Shown piece by piece: positions 27,926 through 37,551 of a stretch of DNA of 57,624 nucleotides. The translations under genes and the position numbers were made by a program. Under the pieces are notes generated by a model, which did no database searches, had not been told where the DNA came from, and saw only the letters and a program-made list of their open reading frames with translations. Each line of letters opens with the position of its first letter. The stretch's first letter is position 1. The DNA comes from Bacillus sp. cl95 (lineage in GTDB: Bacteria; Bacillota; Bacilli; Bacillales; Cytobacillaceae), in NCBI RefSeq assembly GCF_900115925.1, contig NZ_FOYF01000009.1, positions 1-57,624 of the forward strand, read 5' to 3'.

Positions 27926-28099
27926 CGAAAAGCGCAAGCGCCCTGGTAAGTCCCGACAGGCATAAGACGAAACGCGCAGGAATTCCTGATTTCAGGAGTG
28001 ATTTGGCTTATGACCAAAATTGTTTTGGCTTTAGAAAACAATTAAGGCTGTTTCGGCTTCTGGAAACAACCCCGAGGGGCTGGGCCTGGAGCTAGACAG
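27926..28099 (+). repeat. Dispersed 'AAAAGCGCAAGCGCC' repeat, copy A
   Basis: A non-coding element in the 390-nt gap between yabM and spoVT. Landmarks in order are AAAAGCGCAAGCGCCC, CCCGACAGGCATAAGACGA, CGCGCAGGAA, GGCTTATGA, CCCGAGGGGCTGGGC and TGGAGCTAGACAG. The ends can pair (GCGCCC/GGGC). Compared with the copy at 33668 it carries about 55 extra bases (about 28013-28068). The flank 28100-28215 shows nothing further. Confidence 0.85.
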
Positions 28100-28216
28100 C
28101 TATCTCCGTTTAATTTTTCTACTTTCTTATCTAGTATGAAAGGCTTCACTGCCCTTTTGATTCGCTTAGTGAAGTCGAAGCCTCCCGCGGTAAGGTCGAC
28201 ACACTATTTTCTCAAC

Positions 28217-28245
28217 AGAAAAAGGCAGCATATCGCTGCCTTTTT
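28217..28245 (-). terminator. spoVT terminator
   Basis: Perfect stem AAAAAGGCAGC / GCTGCCTTTTT with loop GATAT; it has T tracts on both strands and lies 21 nt after the spoVT stop. Confidence 0.88.
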
Positions 28246-28265
28246 AAATAAAAATATGATAATGT

Positions 28266-28802
28266 TTATTGCTCCATTTGTCTTGCAAGGAATCCAGCAG
28301 CTGTTTCCACTGCTTTTTGCTCCACTTCTCCAAGTGAACCTTCTTTAGAAAAAATGATAACTGCCCCAATTGGATCACCATTAGCGATGATTGGACCAAT
28401 TGTATAAGAAGAAAGAGATTCTTCATTTCCATCAACGAGCGATAGATTACCTTGCTGATTGTTTAGCACGGAACTTCGTTCTTCCATTGTTTTTTCAACT
28501 AGCTCACTGATATTTTTGTTTAAGTAGTCCTTTTTAGATCCGCCAGCAACTGCAATATAAGAATCTCTATCACAAATGAGAACCGGATTACCCAGACTAT
28601 CAAACAAAGCTTCAGCATACTCTTTTGCGAAGTCACCTAATTCACTTATAGGAGAATATTTCTTTAAAATGACTTCACCATCACGATCCACAAAAATCTC
28701 TAGTGGGTCACCTTCACGGATACGCAAAGTTCTGCGGATCTCTTTAGGAATGACTACACGACCCAAATCATCGATTCGACGAACAATACCAGTTGCTTTC
28801 AT
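28266..28802 (-). CDS. spoVT: Stage V sporulation protein T, AbrB-like forespore regulator
   Basis: Transcription factor that tunes sigma-G genes in the forespore. The 178-aa protein has an N-terminal swapped-hairpin AbrB domain (1-50: 'MKATGIVRRIDDLGRVVIPKEIRRTL'), closely like AbrB encoded in this window, and a C-terminal GAF-like domain (about 55-178). I chose ATG at 28800-28802, 9 nt after GAGG, which gives the standard length; an upstream start adds 14 atypical residues. Confidence 0.97.
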   Translation of the reverse strand: MKATGIVRRIDDLGRVVIPKEIRRTLRIREGDPLEIFVDRDGEVILKKYSPISELGDFAKEYAEALFDSLGNPVLICDRDSYIAVAGGSKKDYLNKNISELVEKTMEERSSVLNNQQGNLSLVDGNEESLSSYTIGPIIANGDPIGAVIIFSKEGSLGEVEQKAVETAAGFLARQMEQ

Positions 28803-28888
28803 CCAATGTTGCCTCACTTTCATCTGATGATTAGAAAATGGCAATGACCTTTATTTCCTTTATTAGAAACCATCACCAAGTTTGAACT

Positions 28889-28918
28889 TAGTATCTTTCA
28901 TATGGAAAGTTCTATGCA
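28889..28918 (-). promoter_or_regulatory. Candidate sigma-G promoter of spoVT
   Basis: TGCATA (28913-28918), 17-bp spacer, GATACTA (28889-28895; consensus CATACTA). spoVT is transcribed by sigma-G in B. subtilis. Confidence 0.6.
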
Positions 28919-29066
28919 CAATCTTAAATTTTTTCTGAATGGTAATAAAGATTCCAAAAAAGGATAAAGATACCAACTCTAACATCCAGGTTATTATTAG
29001 ATGAAATACCCTTAGTATAGATTGTCAAAACGTATGTTTTTTTACAAATAGATTACATTTTTTGTT

Positions 29067-32000
29067 TTATAACGCCTGTTCTCTATCCTTGGCTTTCTGC
29101 AATCCTCGAACCATCTCGAAGGCAGCATGTAGCCATGTAGCTGTTTCGACACCTTTAATTTTGAGAGTCATCTTAAACTTTTTGCCTTCCATGCCGAGTC
29201 CAACCATTCTGCCAAATTCAGTGCTAATTTGGAAAATGCGCCCGCCATCTATTCCTATGCTTCCCTCTTCCGAGGATAGGATGACTACTTCATCTTTCGT
29301 CTGCTTGACCAACTCTACTCCTGTAATTGCCGCATAAACCTTTAATTCTGCAATTTGGAATAAGTATGATACTTCATCCGGGTACTCTCCAAAACGGTCG
29401 AGCATTTCTTTCTGAAGCTCTTCTACTTCCTCTAGTGTCTGAATACCTCTGAAACGTTTATACATTTCGATTTTTTGATGGCCGTCTTTAATATAACTAT
29501 CAGGAATATACGCGTCGATGACAAGATCGATTTCCACCTTTGAAGCTTGTCGAGGTTTGATGTCCCCTTTTCTTTCTTCAATGGCTTCTTTGAGCATTTG
29601 AGAATATAGATCGAAACCGACAGAATCTATAAACCCATGCTGTTGGGCACCTAACAGATTCCCTGCTCCTCGAATCGATAAGTCGCGCATCGCAATTTTG
29701 AACCCTGATCCAAGTTCGGTGAATTCTTTAATCGCTTGTAGACGCTTCTCCGCCACCTCAGTAAGGACCTTATCTTTTCTATAAGTAAAGTAAGCATATG
29801 CCACCCGATTCGAACGTCCAACACGTCCACGAAGCTGATAAAGTTGAGACAAGCCCATTTTATCGGCATCAAAAACAATTAATGTATTCACATTAGGAAT
29901 GTCGACACCCGTTTCTATAATCGTTGTGCTGACCAAAACGTCCGCCTCTCCTGAAAGGAAACTAAGCATGACGGACTCTAATTCATTCTCGGACATTTGT
30001 CCATGCGCATAGACGACTCTTGCATCAGGAACAAGCATGGAGATCTCTTCAGCTTTTCGCTCGATATCTTCTACACGGTTGTATAGGAAATACACTTGCC
30101 CATCACGAGCCAACTCTCTCTCAATGGCTTCACGTACAAGTCCTCCGTTATATTCCATTACATACGTTTGGACAGGGAAACGGTTTTCAGGCGGTGTTTC
30201 GATAACACTCAGGTCCCTTACGCCTAGCATGGACATATGTAATGTTCTTGGAATTGGAGTGGCTGTCAGCGTCAGCACGTCTACATTTGTCTTTAACTGC
30301 TTGATTTTTTCTTTATGAGTAACACCAAATCTTTGTTCTTCATCGATAATCAACAATCCTAAATCGCGGTAAATAACATCTTTGGATAATAATCGATGGG
30401 TCCCGATTACGACATCAATCGTTCCAGCCTGCAAACCTTTCAGCGTTTCTGTCTGTTGTTTCCTTGAACGGAAACGACTCAACAAACCGATGTTAATCGG
30501 ATAATCTTGAAATCTCTCCCTCATCGTTTCATAATGCTGTTGCGCAAGAATAGTAGTTGGGACGAGAAGAGCGACTTGTTTTCCATCCGCAATTGCCTTG
30601 AAAGCAGCTCTTATCGCCACTTCCGTTTTTCCATAACCCACATCACCACAAAGTAATCGATCCATCGGCCGCTCTTTTTCCATATCGACTTTGATTTCAT
30701 GAATCGATCTGATTTGGTCTTCCGTTTCCTGGTAAGGGAAATTCGATTCAAACTCTCTTTGCATTTCTCCATCAGGTGAAAAAGCATAACCAACTGCCGC
30801 TTCACGTTCAGCATAAAGCTTGATTAAGTCATCAGCGATGTCTTGGACAGAAGATTCAACTTTCTTCTTAACCCGTTTCCAATCGCTTCCTCCAAGTTTA
30901 TAAATCTTCGGCTCTTTACCTTCCGAACCTACATACTTTTGAACAAGGTCAATTTGTTCAACTGGCACATACAATTTGTCTGTACCATGATAACGAATAT
31001 GCAGGTAATCTTTATGAATGCCATTAATAACAAGAGTTTCAATTCCTAGATATTTACCGATTCCGTGATTAACATGGACAACATAATCTCCAACACGCAG
31101 TTCAGAATAGCTTTTAATTCTTTCTGCATTTGAAAGCTTTTGTCTACGGGCTGTTTTCTTTGTTTTCTTATTAAAAAGATCCTCTTCCGTGATAACTGCA
31201 ATCTTCTGAATTGACAGCTCAAAACCGGACTGCAGTGTTCCACGCACAATTTGGACCTTCCCAGGCAATACATCCTGATCTTCTTTCAAGAACGTTGCCT
31301 CAACCTCATAGTCCTCCAAAACACGTTCTAATTTCTTGACCCTTTCTTCATCTGGACCGAGGAAAAGCACTGCATAATTGCCCTTCTTCCATCTTTCAAT
31401 CTCAGATTTTAGCACGTTCATCTGACCATGGAAGTTTTGCATTTGTTTACACGAAACATTAATGATGTTTTGCGGACTCGTATTGGCAACATGTCGTAAG
31501 AAAAGTGACAAATAAAGAATTGGGACCGATTTCCTTTGCAACAAGGAATGTAAGTTGTGCGAAATCATCAAATCATGGATAATCTGCCCCTCACTTAGGA
31601 GAGAGGTATACCATTCCGCTTCTTCTTTCTCAAGTGAATCATTCATCTCCTGAACCCTGCTAATTTCATCGATAAAAAGTAGACCATTGGCGGGAAGGTA
31701 ATCTAGTAAACTATTAGCTTTTTCGTAAGCGAGTGAAAGGTATTTAAAAAGCTGATCAGGTTTTTGCCCGTTCCTTAACTGTTCCAATTCGTAACCAATG
31801 TTTTGAGATAACTGCAATTTTGCTTTTTCATTCTTTATCTTCTTTAAGCTTTGAGACAATCCTTGCTCTAATCGTTCAATGATTCTCCCATAATCAAGTC
31901 CTTCAATCGGTGTTTCCGAAGCTGGGCCAATCATTACGTCAGAAAGCTTTTCCTTCGAACGTTGGTCTTCCAAAGAGAAAGTGCGTATCGATTCAACTTC

Positions 32001-32597
32001 TGTATCAAACAGCTCTATTCGAATAGGATTTGCTTCGGTTAAGGGAAAGATATCAAGAATTCCACCTCTTACACTGAATTCACCAGGCGTAGAGACCATT
32101 TCTGTTCGTGTATATCCCATTTTCACAAAAAGCTTTAAAGCTACTGGTACATCGAGATCTTCGCCAGCTTTAATCTCCAATTGATAATGCTCCCACTTGT
32201 CTTTAGGTGGCAGCAGTTTACGTAAGCCTGCCATTGGTGCTATGACAATACCATCAGTCCGTTTGCTCCAATGATTTAAGGCTTCAATTCTTTGCGAGCG
32301 TAATTCTGGACTGGCAATGCTCATTTCCGCTGCAATCAGTTCATTGGCAGGATACAGAAATACTTCCTGTTCATTTACTAGATTGATCATATCCTCATAA
32401 AGCTTTTGAGCTTGTAATAGATTGTGAGTCACAATCAGGATAGGCTTTCTTGTCTGTTCATATATTGATGCGATAAAGACGGTTCTCGCAGACCCAGACA
32501 ATCCGGCTACCAACTGTTCTTTTAAGCCTTCTTCTACTCCGGTTAAAACCGACCGTATATCGTCCTGTTGATAAAATAAATTCTTAAGACCTTTCAC
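29067..32597 (-). CDS. mfd: Transcription-repair coupling factor Mfd
   Basis: Displaces stalled RNA polymerase from DNA lesions and recruits UvrA. The 1176-aa protein has UvrB-like domains 1-2 at the N-terminus ('SGSARTVFIASI', 'IVIAPMAGLRKLLPP'), an RNA-polymerase interaction domain near 'YSELRVGDYVVHVNHGIGKYLG', a superfamily 2 translocase with Walker A 'GDVGYGKTEVAIRAAF', 'DEEQRF' and 'QLRGRVGRS', and the C-terminal TRCF domain. I chose GTG at 32595-32597, 7 nt after AAGGGAGG; an upstream ATG adds 46 atypical residues. It ends 12 codons into no other gene; fin precedes it closely. Confidence 0.97.
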   Translation of the reverse strand: MKGLKNLFYQQDDIRSVLTGVEEGLKEQLVAGLSGSARTVFIASIYEQTRKPILIVTHNLLQAQKLYEDMINLVNEQEVFLYPANELIAAEMSIASPELRSQRIEALNHWSKRTDGIVIAPMAGLRKLLPPKDKWEHYQLEIKAGEDLDVPVALKLFVKMGYTRTEMVSTPGEFSVRGGILDIFPLTEANPIRIELFDTEVESIRTFSLEDQRSKEKLSDVMIGPASETPIEGLDYGRIIERLEQGLSQSLKKIKNEKAKLQLSQNIGYELEQLRNGQKPDQLFKYLSLAYEKANSLLDYLPANGLLFIDEISRVQEMNDSLEKEEAEWYTSLLSEGQIIHDLMISHNLHSLLQRKSVPILYLSLFLRHVANTSPQNIINVSCKQMQNFHGQMNVLKSEIERWKKGNYAVLFLGPDEERVKKLERVLEDYEVEATFLKEDQDVLPGKVQIVRGTLQSGFELSIQKIAVITEEDLFNKKTKKTARRQKLSNAERIKSYSELRVGDYVVHVNHGIGKYLGIETLVINGIHKDYLHIRYHGTDKLYVPVEQIDLVQKYVGSEGKEPKIYKLGGSDWKRVKKKVESSVQDIADDLIKLYAEREAAVGYAFSPDGEMQREFESNFPYQETEDQIRSIHEIKVDMEKERPMDRLLCGDVGYGKTEVAIRAAFKAIADGKQVALLVPTTILAQQHYETMRERFQDYPINIGLLSRFRSRKQQTETLKGLQAGTIDVVIGTHRLLSKDVIYRDLGLLIIDEEQRFGVTHKEKIKQLKTNVDVLTLTATPIPRTLHMSMLGVRDLSVIETPPENRFPVQTYVMEYNGGLVREAIERELARDGQVYFLYNRVEDIERKAEEISMLVPDARVVYAHGQMSENELESVMLSFLSGEADVLVSTTIIETGVDIPNVNTLIVFDADKMGLSQLYQLRGRVGRSNRVAYAYFTYRKDKVLTEVAEKRLQAIKEFTELGSGFKIAMRDLSIRGAGNLLGAQQHGFIDSVGFDLYSQMLKEAIEERKGDIKPRQASKVEIDLVIDAYIPDSYIKDGHQKIEMYKRFRGIQTLEEVEELQKEMLDRFGEYPDEVSYLFQIAELKVYAAITGVELVKQTKDEVVILSSEEGSIGIDGGRIFQISTEFGRMVGLGMEGKKFKMTLKIKGVETATWLHAAFEMVRGLQKAKDREQAL

Positions 32598-32741
32598 AAC
32601 CGCGCCTCCCTTCAGCCGAAAAGAAGTAGCGCTATATGGATCTCTCAACCAATAGCGCCCTAACTTTACAGATGCATTTCTATTAAAAAATTTCAAAAGT
32701 TCAAAATAGAAAAACGCTTTGGATGCGTTCTCCAAAGCTTG

Positions 32742-32972
32742 TTAATGTATAAGAAAATCGTATTGATGGTAGTCTGGGTTACGCTCCAGCGACTCTTGGC
32801 AGTCTTCACAAATAGATGTGATATGAATGTTACCACCTGAATCATAAGTGACCATTTCCATTCTCTCTTGATCGGTTAACTTATGTAGCCCTAATGCTTC
32901 CGCATGAATGGATTTCTGATCTAAAGACCCTATTTTCGAACCACAATGACGGCATTGGTAATGTATGGCCAT
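32742..32972 (-). CDS. fin: Fin, anti-sigma-F factor
   Basis: Forespore protein (formerly YabK) that inhibits sigma-F to help the switch to sigma-G. The 76-aa zinc protein has 'YQCRHCG' (Cys7, Cys10) and 'SICEDCQ' (Cys55, Cys58). I chose ATG at 32970-32972 after AAAGGGAGGG; a start 45 nt upstream lies beyond the ribosome binding site. It is located between pth and mfd as in B. subtilis and has its own sigma-F/G-like promoter. Confidence 0.95.
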   Translation of the reverse strand: MAIHYQCRHCGSKIGSLDQKSIHAEALGLHKLTDQERMEMVTYDSGGNIHITSICEDCQESLERNPDYHQYDFLIH

Positions 32973-33007
32973 GCCTGTCCCTCCCTTTGCAAGGCATTCA
33001 ATATCCC

Positions 33008-33038
33008 TATTATTCACGCATTGGAAGGAACTTATTCA
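33008..33038 (-). promoter_or_regulatory. Candidate sigma-F/G promoter of fin
   Basis: TGAATA (33033-33038), 18-bp spacer, AATAATA (33008-33014; consensus CATNNTA), 35 nt before the fin ATG. Matches the known forespore expression of fin. Confidence 0.6.
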
Positions 33039-33084
33039 TATTGTTTCATTGTATGAAAGTAAAAGAAAACTCATGTACCAAATT

Positions 33085-33648
33085 TTAAGATTGGTTAAAA
33101 TCGTTCATTACCTGTAAAAAGGGCTTATCCAGCCATGCCTCACATGCCTCTGCACTCTTCTTGATCACTTCATTCATTAACTCTTGTTCTTCTTTATAGA
33201 ACTTTCCTAAAACATAATCAGAAACGCTCATCCCGTTTTTAGGACGGTCTATTCCGATTCGAATTCTATTGAATTGTTGTGAACCCATATGAGCCACAGT
33301 AGATTTAATGCCATTGTGGCCACCCGGACTGCCTTTTTGACGAAGTCTGAGCTTCCCAACCGGCAAATCGAGATCGTCATAAATGACAAGTAAGTCCTCA
33401 AGGTCAATTTGATAATAATCCATTACTGCACGAATACTTTCACCGGATAGATTCATATATGTAAGGGGTTTGAGTAGTAAAATCTTTTCACCTTTATGAA
33501 AGCCTGTTCCGTACAAGCCTTTATGCTTTTGTTGATCAAGTGGAATTTGAAACTTTGATGACAGTTCATCAATAACATCAAAACCTATGTTATGCCTCGT
33601 CTGAGCATACAGCTTACCTGGATTACCTAAGCCAACTATTAATTTCAT
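33085..33648 (-). CDS. pth: Peptidyl-tRNA hydrolase
   Basis: Frees tRNA from peptidyl-tRNAs that fall off the ribosome; known as spoVC in B. subtilis. The 187-aa protein shows '[24 protein letters not shown]' with catalytic His20, '[11 protein letters not shown]', '[14 protein letters not shown]' and '[11 protein letters not shown]'. I chose ATG at 33646-33648; GGGGGAG lies 11 nt upstream. A dispersed repeat begins directly behind the Shine-Dalgarno sequence. Confidence 0.97.
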   Translation of the reverse strand: MKLIVGLGNPGKLYAQTRHNIGFDVIDELSSKFQIPLDQQKHKGLYGTGFHKGEKILLLKPLTYMNLSGESIRAVMDYYQIDLEDLLVIYDDLDLPVGKLRLRQKGSPGGHNGIKSTVAHMGSQQFNRIRIGIDRPKNGMSVSDYVLGKFYKEEQELMNEVIKKSAEACEAWLDKPFLQVMNDFNQS

Positions 33649-33667
33649 TTTATTTCTCACTCCCCCA

Positions 33668-33788
33668 AGAAAAGCGCAAGCGCCCTGATTAGCCCCGACA
33701 GGCATAAGACGAAGCGCGCAGGAAATCCTGATTTCTGTAGCGGTTTGGCTTATGATCCCGAGGGGCTGGGCGCTGGAGCTAGACAGTT
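33668..33788 (+). repeat. Dispersed 'AAAAGCGCAAGCGCC' repeat, copy B
   Basis: A 121-bp copy with the same landmarks as copy A (27926-28099) but without the 55-bp insertion: GGCTTATGAT runs straight into CCCGAGGGGCTGGGCGCTGGAGCT. AGCGCAAGCGCCC and GGGCGCTGGAGCT at the ends can pair. It lies immediately 5' of the pth ribosome binding site, so it is probably in the pth leader. Confidence 0.88.
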
Positions 33789-33836
33789 ATCCACGTAAAA
33801 TTTATATACTTAATTATCTTTTAAAGAAAAGACCAC

Positions 33837-33868
33837 AAAAGACGTAACCCGTTATATGGGTTACGTCT
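33837..33868 (-). terminator. ctc terminator
   Basis: Perfect stem GACGTAACCC / GGGTTACGTC with an ATATAAC loop, followed by TTTT on the minus strand, 7 nt after the rplY/ctc stop. Confidence 0.88.
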
Positions 33869-33874
33869 CCTACA

Positions 33875-34510
33875 TTATTCTCCGCTAGCTGGTGTTTCTC
33901 TTCCTTCTTCATTAACAGGCGTACCGCCATCTTGCTGTTCGCCTGAATTAATCTCTTCTTCCTGTCTTGGTGGAAGAATGGATGCAATGACTTCTTCATC
34001 CTCATGGTTTACCTTCAAGTCAGCACCAGGGGTTAAATCCGCTACTGTAATGGTCTCACCCACTTGAAGTGCTGTTACATCTACTTCAAGTTCCTGAGGA
34101 ATTTCAGCAGGTCTGCCTGTTACGGAAACTTGATGAAGGGCTTGTTGCATGACCCCGCCATCTTTTACGCCTGCTGCATCTCCAACAAGTGTAATACGTA
34201 CATCTGCATTGATGACAGACGACTTATCAATAGCTAGAAAGTCAGCATGGATAATTTCCTTCTTCATTGCAGTTTCCTGATAATCACTTAACACTACGTC
34301 TTGTTTCGCACCATCAAGATCAAGGGAGATAACACCGTTTCTACCTACTTCTTTGATGGCTTTCAGAAACTCTGAAGCGCTTATATAAACAGATTTACTA
34401 GCTAATTTAGATCCATAAACGACTGCGGGAATATTCCCTTCCTGTCTCAATCTCCTTAGTTCAGAATTCTTAAATTCTGTACGTTCCTTTGCTTGCAGTA
34501 AAGTACTCAT
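33875..34510 (-). CDS. rplY: Ribosomal protein bL25, CTC form (general stress protein)
   Basis: Binds 5S rRNA in the large subunit; the two-domain CTC form is a sigma-B stress protein in B. subtilis. The 211-aa protein has an N-terminal L25 beta-barrel (1-95, 'RLRQEGNIPAVVYG') and a TL5-type C-domain (about 100-185). An acidic, low-complexity tail of about 25 residues ('NSGEQQDGGTPVNEEGRETPASGE' region) is unlikely to be structured. Confidence 0.95.
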   Translation of the reverse strand: MSTLLQAKERTEFKNSELRRLRQEGNIPAVVYGSKLASKSVYISASEFLKAIKEVGRNGVISLDLDGAKQDVVLSDYQETAMKKEIIHADFLAIDKSSVINADVRITLVGDAAGVKDGGVMQQALHQVSVTGRPAEIPQELEVDVTALQVGETITVADLTPGADLKVNHEDEEVIASILPPRQEEEINSGEQQDGGTPVNEEGRETPASGE

Positions 34511-34558
34511 TATGAAATCCCCTTCCTATTTTAGTCCAAAGACTGTCTATATAAAAAT

Positions 34559-34584
34559 TGCCCCAAAATAGGAAAGTCTAAACG
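34559..34584 (-). promoter_or_regulatory. Candidate sigma-B promoter of ctc
   Basis: GTTTAG (34579-34584), 14-bp spacer, GGGCAA (34559-34564), close to the sigma-B consensus GTTTAA-(12-15)-GGGTAT. ctc is a classical sigma-B gene. Confidence 0.6.
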
Positions 34585-34666
34585 CTTAAGTTTCATTTCA
34601 ATAAAAAACTGCTTCACATGCAGGAGAAAATTCCAGGCAAAACGAGGAAGCTAAATCCACTAATTC

Positions 34667-35623
34667 TTAATCAAAAAGCGTACTTACTGATTGCTCTTCA
34701 TGTACACGGATAATCGCTTCACCAATCAGTGGAGCTACAGACAAGTGAACGATTTTCTCTGTTTTCTTTTCTTTTGAAAGAGCGATAGAATTTGTCACAA
34801 CAAGTTCTTTAATTTTTGAGTTTTGAATGCGATCGATTGCTGGACCTGATAATACAGGATGTGTACAGCAAGCGTAAACTTCAGAAGCACCGTTTTCAAT
34901 TAATGCATTGGCAGCAAGTGTGATTGTACCCGCAGTATCAATGATGTCATCAATTAAAATCGCTACTTTTCCTTCAATGTTACCAACAATATTCATAACT
35001 TCGGCTACATTTGGTCTCGGACGACGTTTATCGATAATCGCAATCGGAGCCTTTAGACGTTCTGCCATCTTACGGGCACGTGTAACACCACCATGGTCAG
35101 GAGAAACAATAACAATATCCCCACCAAGTTCTCTGTTCTTGAAATACTCAGAGAGAATAGGCACACCCATTAAGTGGTCAATCGGGATGTCAAAGAAACC
35201 TTGGATTTGCGGTGCATGTAGATCTAGGGTAATGACACGTGTTGCTCCTGCTTTTTCTAGTAGGTTAGCTACAAGTTTCGCAGTGATTGGCTCACGGGCA
35301 CGCGCCTTACGATCTTGTCGTGCGTAACCGTAATAAGGCATAACAATATTAATCGTTTTTGCAGAAGCACGTTTCAAAGCATCAATCATAATAAGAAGTT
35401 CCATGATGTTTTCATTTACCGGTGCGCTTGTAGATTGAATAACGAAAACATCACAGCCACGAATACTTTCTTCGATATTAATCTGAATTTCTCCGTCACT
35501 GAATCTTGTTACAGAACATTTCCCAAGCTCTACACCGATTACTTTTGCGATTTCTTCAGCAAGTTCATGGTTTGAGTTCAAGCTAAAAACTTTTAAATTA
35601 GGATCTAAATATTGATTTGACAT
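34667..35623 (-). CDS. prs: Ribose-phosphate pyrophosphokinase (PRPP synthetase)
   Basis: Makes PRPP from ribose 5-phosphate and ATP for purine, pyrimidine, His and Trp synthesis. The 318-aa class I enzyme shows '[23 protein letters not shown]', the flexible loop '[20 protein letters not shown]', '[14 protein letters not shown]', '[12 protein letters not shown]' and the ribose-phosphate loop '[13 protein letters not shown]'. GGAGG precedes the ATG. It follows glmU by 19 nt, an operon seen across Bacillus. Confidence 0.98.
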   Translation of the reverse strand: MSNQYLDPNLKVFSLNSNHELAEEIAKVIGVELGKCSVTRFSDGEIQINIEESIRGCDVFVIQSTSAPVNENIMELLIMIDALKRASAKTINIVMPYYGYARQDRKARAREPITAKLVANLLEKAGATRVITLDLHAPQIQGFFDIPIDHLMGVPILSEYFKNRELGGDIVIVSPDHGGVTRARKMAERLKAPIAIIDKRRPRPNVAEVMNIVGNIEGKVAILIDDIIDTAGTITLAANALIENGASEVYACCTHPVLSGPAIDRIQNSKIKELVVTNSIALSKEKKTEKIVHLSVAPLIGEAIIRVHEEQSVSTLFD

Positions 35624-35642
35624 GATGGACCTCCAATAATCA

Positions 35643-37016
35643 CTATTTCTTAAGATTGAGCTTTTGAACGTAATTTTCCTTGTTTACCTGACGTGCTCTG
35701 GCGATTGATAATGCTTCACCTGGTACATCTTCCGTAATGGTAGAACCCGCGGCCACGTAAGCACCTTTTCCAACTGTTACCGGAGCTACAAGATTTGAGT
35801 TACAGCCAATAAATACGCCGTCTTCAATTGTAGTTAGGAATTTATTTTTTCCATCGTAATTGACTGTGATCGTACCACATCCAATATTAACATCGCTGCC
35901 GACATTTGCGTCACCGATATAGCTTAAATGAGAAGCTTTGCTTCCTTTTCCAAAGCTTGCTTTCTTGATTTCCACGAAATTGCCGACTTTTACTTCGTCT
36001 TGGATATCAGATTCTGGACGAATATGTGCAAACGGTCCGATGTTTACTTCAGAACCTATTGAACTTTGGTGTGCAACTGATTGCTTAATTACCGTATTAT
36101 CTCCAATTAAGCAGCTATCAATTTCTGTATTAGGTCCAATTTTGCACTCTGAACCGATAAACGTTTTGCCAGTAATCGTTGTGCCTGGATAGATAACAGT
36201 ATCCTGACCGATCACTGCTTCTGCACCGATATACGTGTTTGCTGGGTCTATTAAAGTCACACCGTTTCTCATGTGCAAATCATTAATGCGCAAACGCATC
36301 AATCTTTCAGCCTCAGCAAGTGCCACTCTATCATTTACACCAAGAGTTTCTTCAAATTCTGCCGTTTGATAAGCTGAAACAATCTCCCCTTGGTTTTTAA
36401 GGATTTCAATGACATCTGGCAAATAATATTCACCTTGTACATTTTCATTTGAAACATTCTTGATTGCTTCAAAAAGAGCACGATTGTCAAAACAGTAAGT
36501 CCCTGTATTGATTTCATCGACTTTCCGTTCTTCAGCGGTTGCATCTTTATGTTCAACAATTTTCTCAACATGGCCATTTTCATTACGGATAATTCTGCCG
36601 TATCCTGTTGGATCAGCCAATTGTGCCGTTAAGACCGTTGCCTTTGCTGACGTTTGTTCATGATGCTTAAAGAGGGCTTCCATCGTCTCTGCTTTGATTA
36701 GAGGTGTATCTCCACAAACAACAATTGTGACTCCATCTTTACCTTCGAGCATATCACTAGCTTGCATAACAGCATGAGCAGTTCCAAGCTGTTCTTCCTG
36801 TAAGGCATACAGGCTTTGCTCTCCAAGCTGGGATTTCACTTGCTCTGCACCGTGTCCAGTAATAGTCACGATTTCTTTTATATCAAGCTTTGAAATCTGA
36901 TCCACAACATGTTGAACCATCGGTTTTCCACACACAGGATGGAGAACTTTATAAAGCTTTGATTTCATCCTCGTTCCTTGCCCTGCCGCTAAGATTACGG
37001 CATATCGATTAAACAT
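35643..37016 (-). CDS. glmU: Bifunctional UDP-GlcNAc pyrophosphorylase / GlcN-1-P acetyltransferase
   Basis: Catalyses the last two steps to UDP-N-acetylglucosamine for wall synthesis. The 457-aa protein has an N-terminal nucleotidyltransferase ('[26 protein letters not shown]', 'VVCGDTPL', 'NTGTYCFD') and, from about 250, a left-handed beta-helix of hexapeptide repeats with the acetyltransferase residues in '[13 protein letters not shown]' and 'NYDGKNK'. GGAGG lies before the ATG. Confidence 0.98.
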   Translation of the reverse strand: MFNRYAVILAAGQGTRMKSKLYKVLHPVCGKPMVQHVVDQISKLDIKEIVTITGHGAEQVKSQLGEQSLYALQEEQLGTAHAVMQASDMLEGKDGVTIVVCGDTPLIKAETMEALFKHHEQTSAKATVLTAQLADPTGYGRIIRNENGHVEKIVEHKDATAEERKVDEINTGTYCFDNRALFEAIKNVSNENVQGEYYLPDVIEILKNQGEIVSAYQTAEFEETLGVNDRVALAEAERLMRLRINDLHMRNGVTLIDPANTYIGAEAVIGQDTVIYPGTTITGKTFIGSECKIGPNTEIDSCLIGDNTVIKQSVAHQSSIGSEVNIGPFAHIRPESDIQDEVKVGNFVEIKKASFGKGSKASHLSYIGDANVGSDVNIGCGTITVNYDGKNKFLTTIEDGVFIGCNSNLVAPVTVGKGAYVAAGSTITEDVPGEALSIARARQVNKENYVQKLNLKK

Positions 37017-37053
37017 GTACAGGCCTCCATTTTCACCTTTTTATCCATTAAAA

Positions 37054-37082
37054 ATATTATCTTAAATAGCCTCTTATTTCAA
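37054..37082 (-). promoter_or_regulatory. glmU-prs promoter
   Basis: TTGAAA (37077-37082), 17-bp spacer, TAATAT (37054-37059), about 38 nt before the glmU ATG. Confidence 0.6.
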
Positions 37083-37175
37083 GGAATGAAGTAAAGTGTA
37101 TATATTTGTCAAAATATCGTTACAGAAATAATGAATAAAGAGGAGTCACCTGGGGGAAAAAGGGGTAGAAAAATA

Positions 37176-37207
37176 AAAAGAGCCTTACTTTTGAGGTAGG
37201 CCCTTGA
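37176..37207 (-). terminator. spoVG terminator
   Basis: Minus-strand stem GGGCCTAC / GTAAGGCTC with one bulged A and a CTCAAAA loop, followed by TTTTTATTTTT, 12 nt after the spoVG stop. Confidence 0.8.
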
Positions 37208-37218
37208 TGTCTTATTGC

Positions 37219-37518
37219 TTAGGAAGCACCGGCTTCTTCAAACTCGACTTCTAACTCTCCAACGCGATTGTATTCAGCCAACACTGCTTCTTGTATCTTT
37301 CCGCGTGTTCCTGAATTGATTGGATGAGCGATGTCACGAAATTCTCCGTCTGGAGTGCGTTTGCTTGGCATTGCTACAAATAAACCATTGTTTCCATCAA
37401 TTACTCGAATATCATGAACAACAAACTCGTTGTCTAATGTAATCGAGGCAATCGCTCTCATACGTCCATCTGTATTAACGCGTCGCAATCTTACGTCTGT
37501 TACTTCCATGTGGTTCAC
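37219..37518 (-). CDS. spoVG: Septation/sporulation regulator SpoVG
   Basis: Small nucleic-acid-binding protein; affects asymmetric septation and many stationary-phase processes. The 99-aa protein begins '[37 protein letters not shown]'-like after two extra residues, with '[25 protein letters not shown]' as the family signature. The annotated start may include 3 extra codons; '[10 protein letters not shown]' (ATG at 37510) is the usual N-terminus. Confidence 0.95.
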   Translation of the reverse strand: MNHMEVTDVRLRRVNTDGRMRAIASITLDNEFVVHDIRVIDGNNGLFVAMPSKRTPDGEFRDIAHPINSGTRGKIQEAVLAEYNRVGELEVEFEEAGAS

Positions 37519-37551
37519 ACCCTTTTCTGTAGATATAAAATCTAGTTAATT

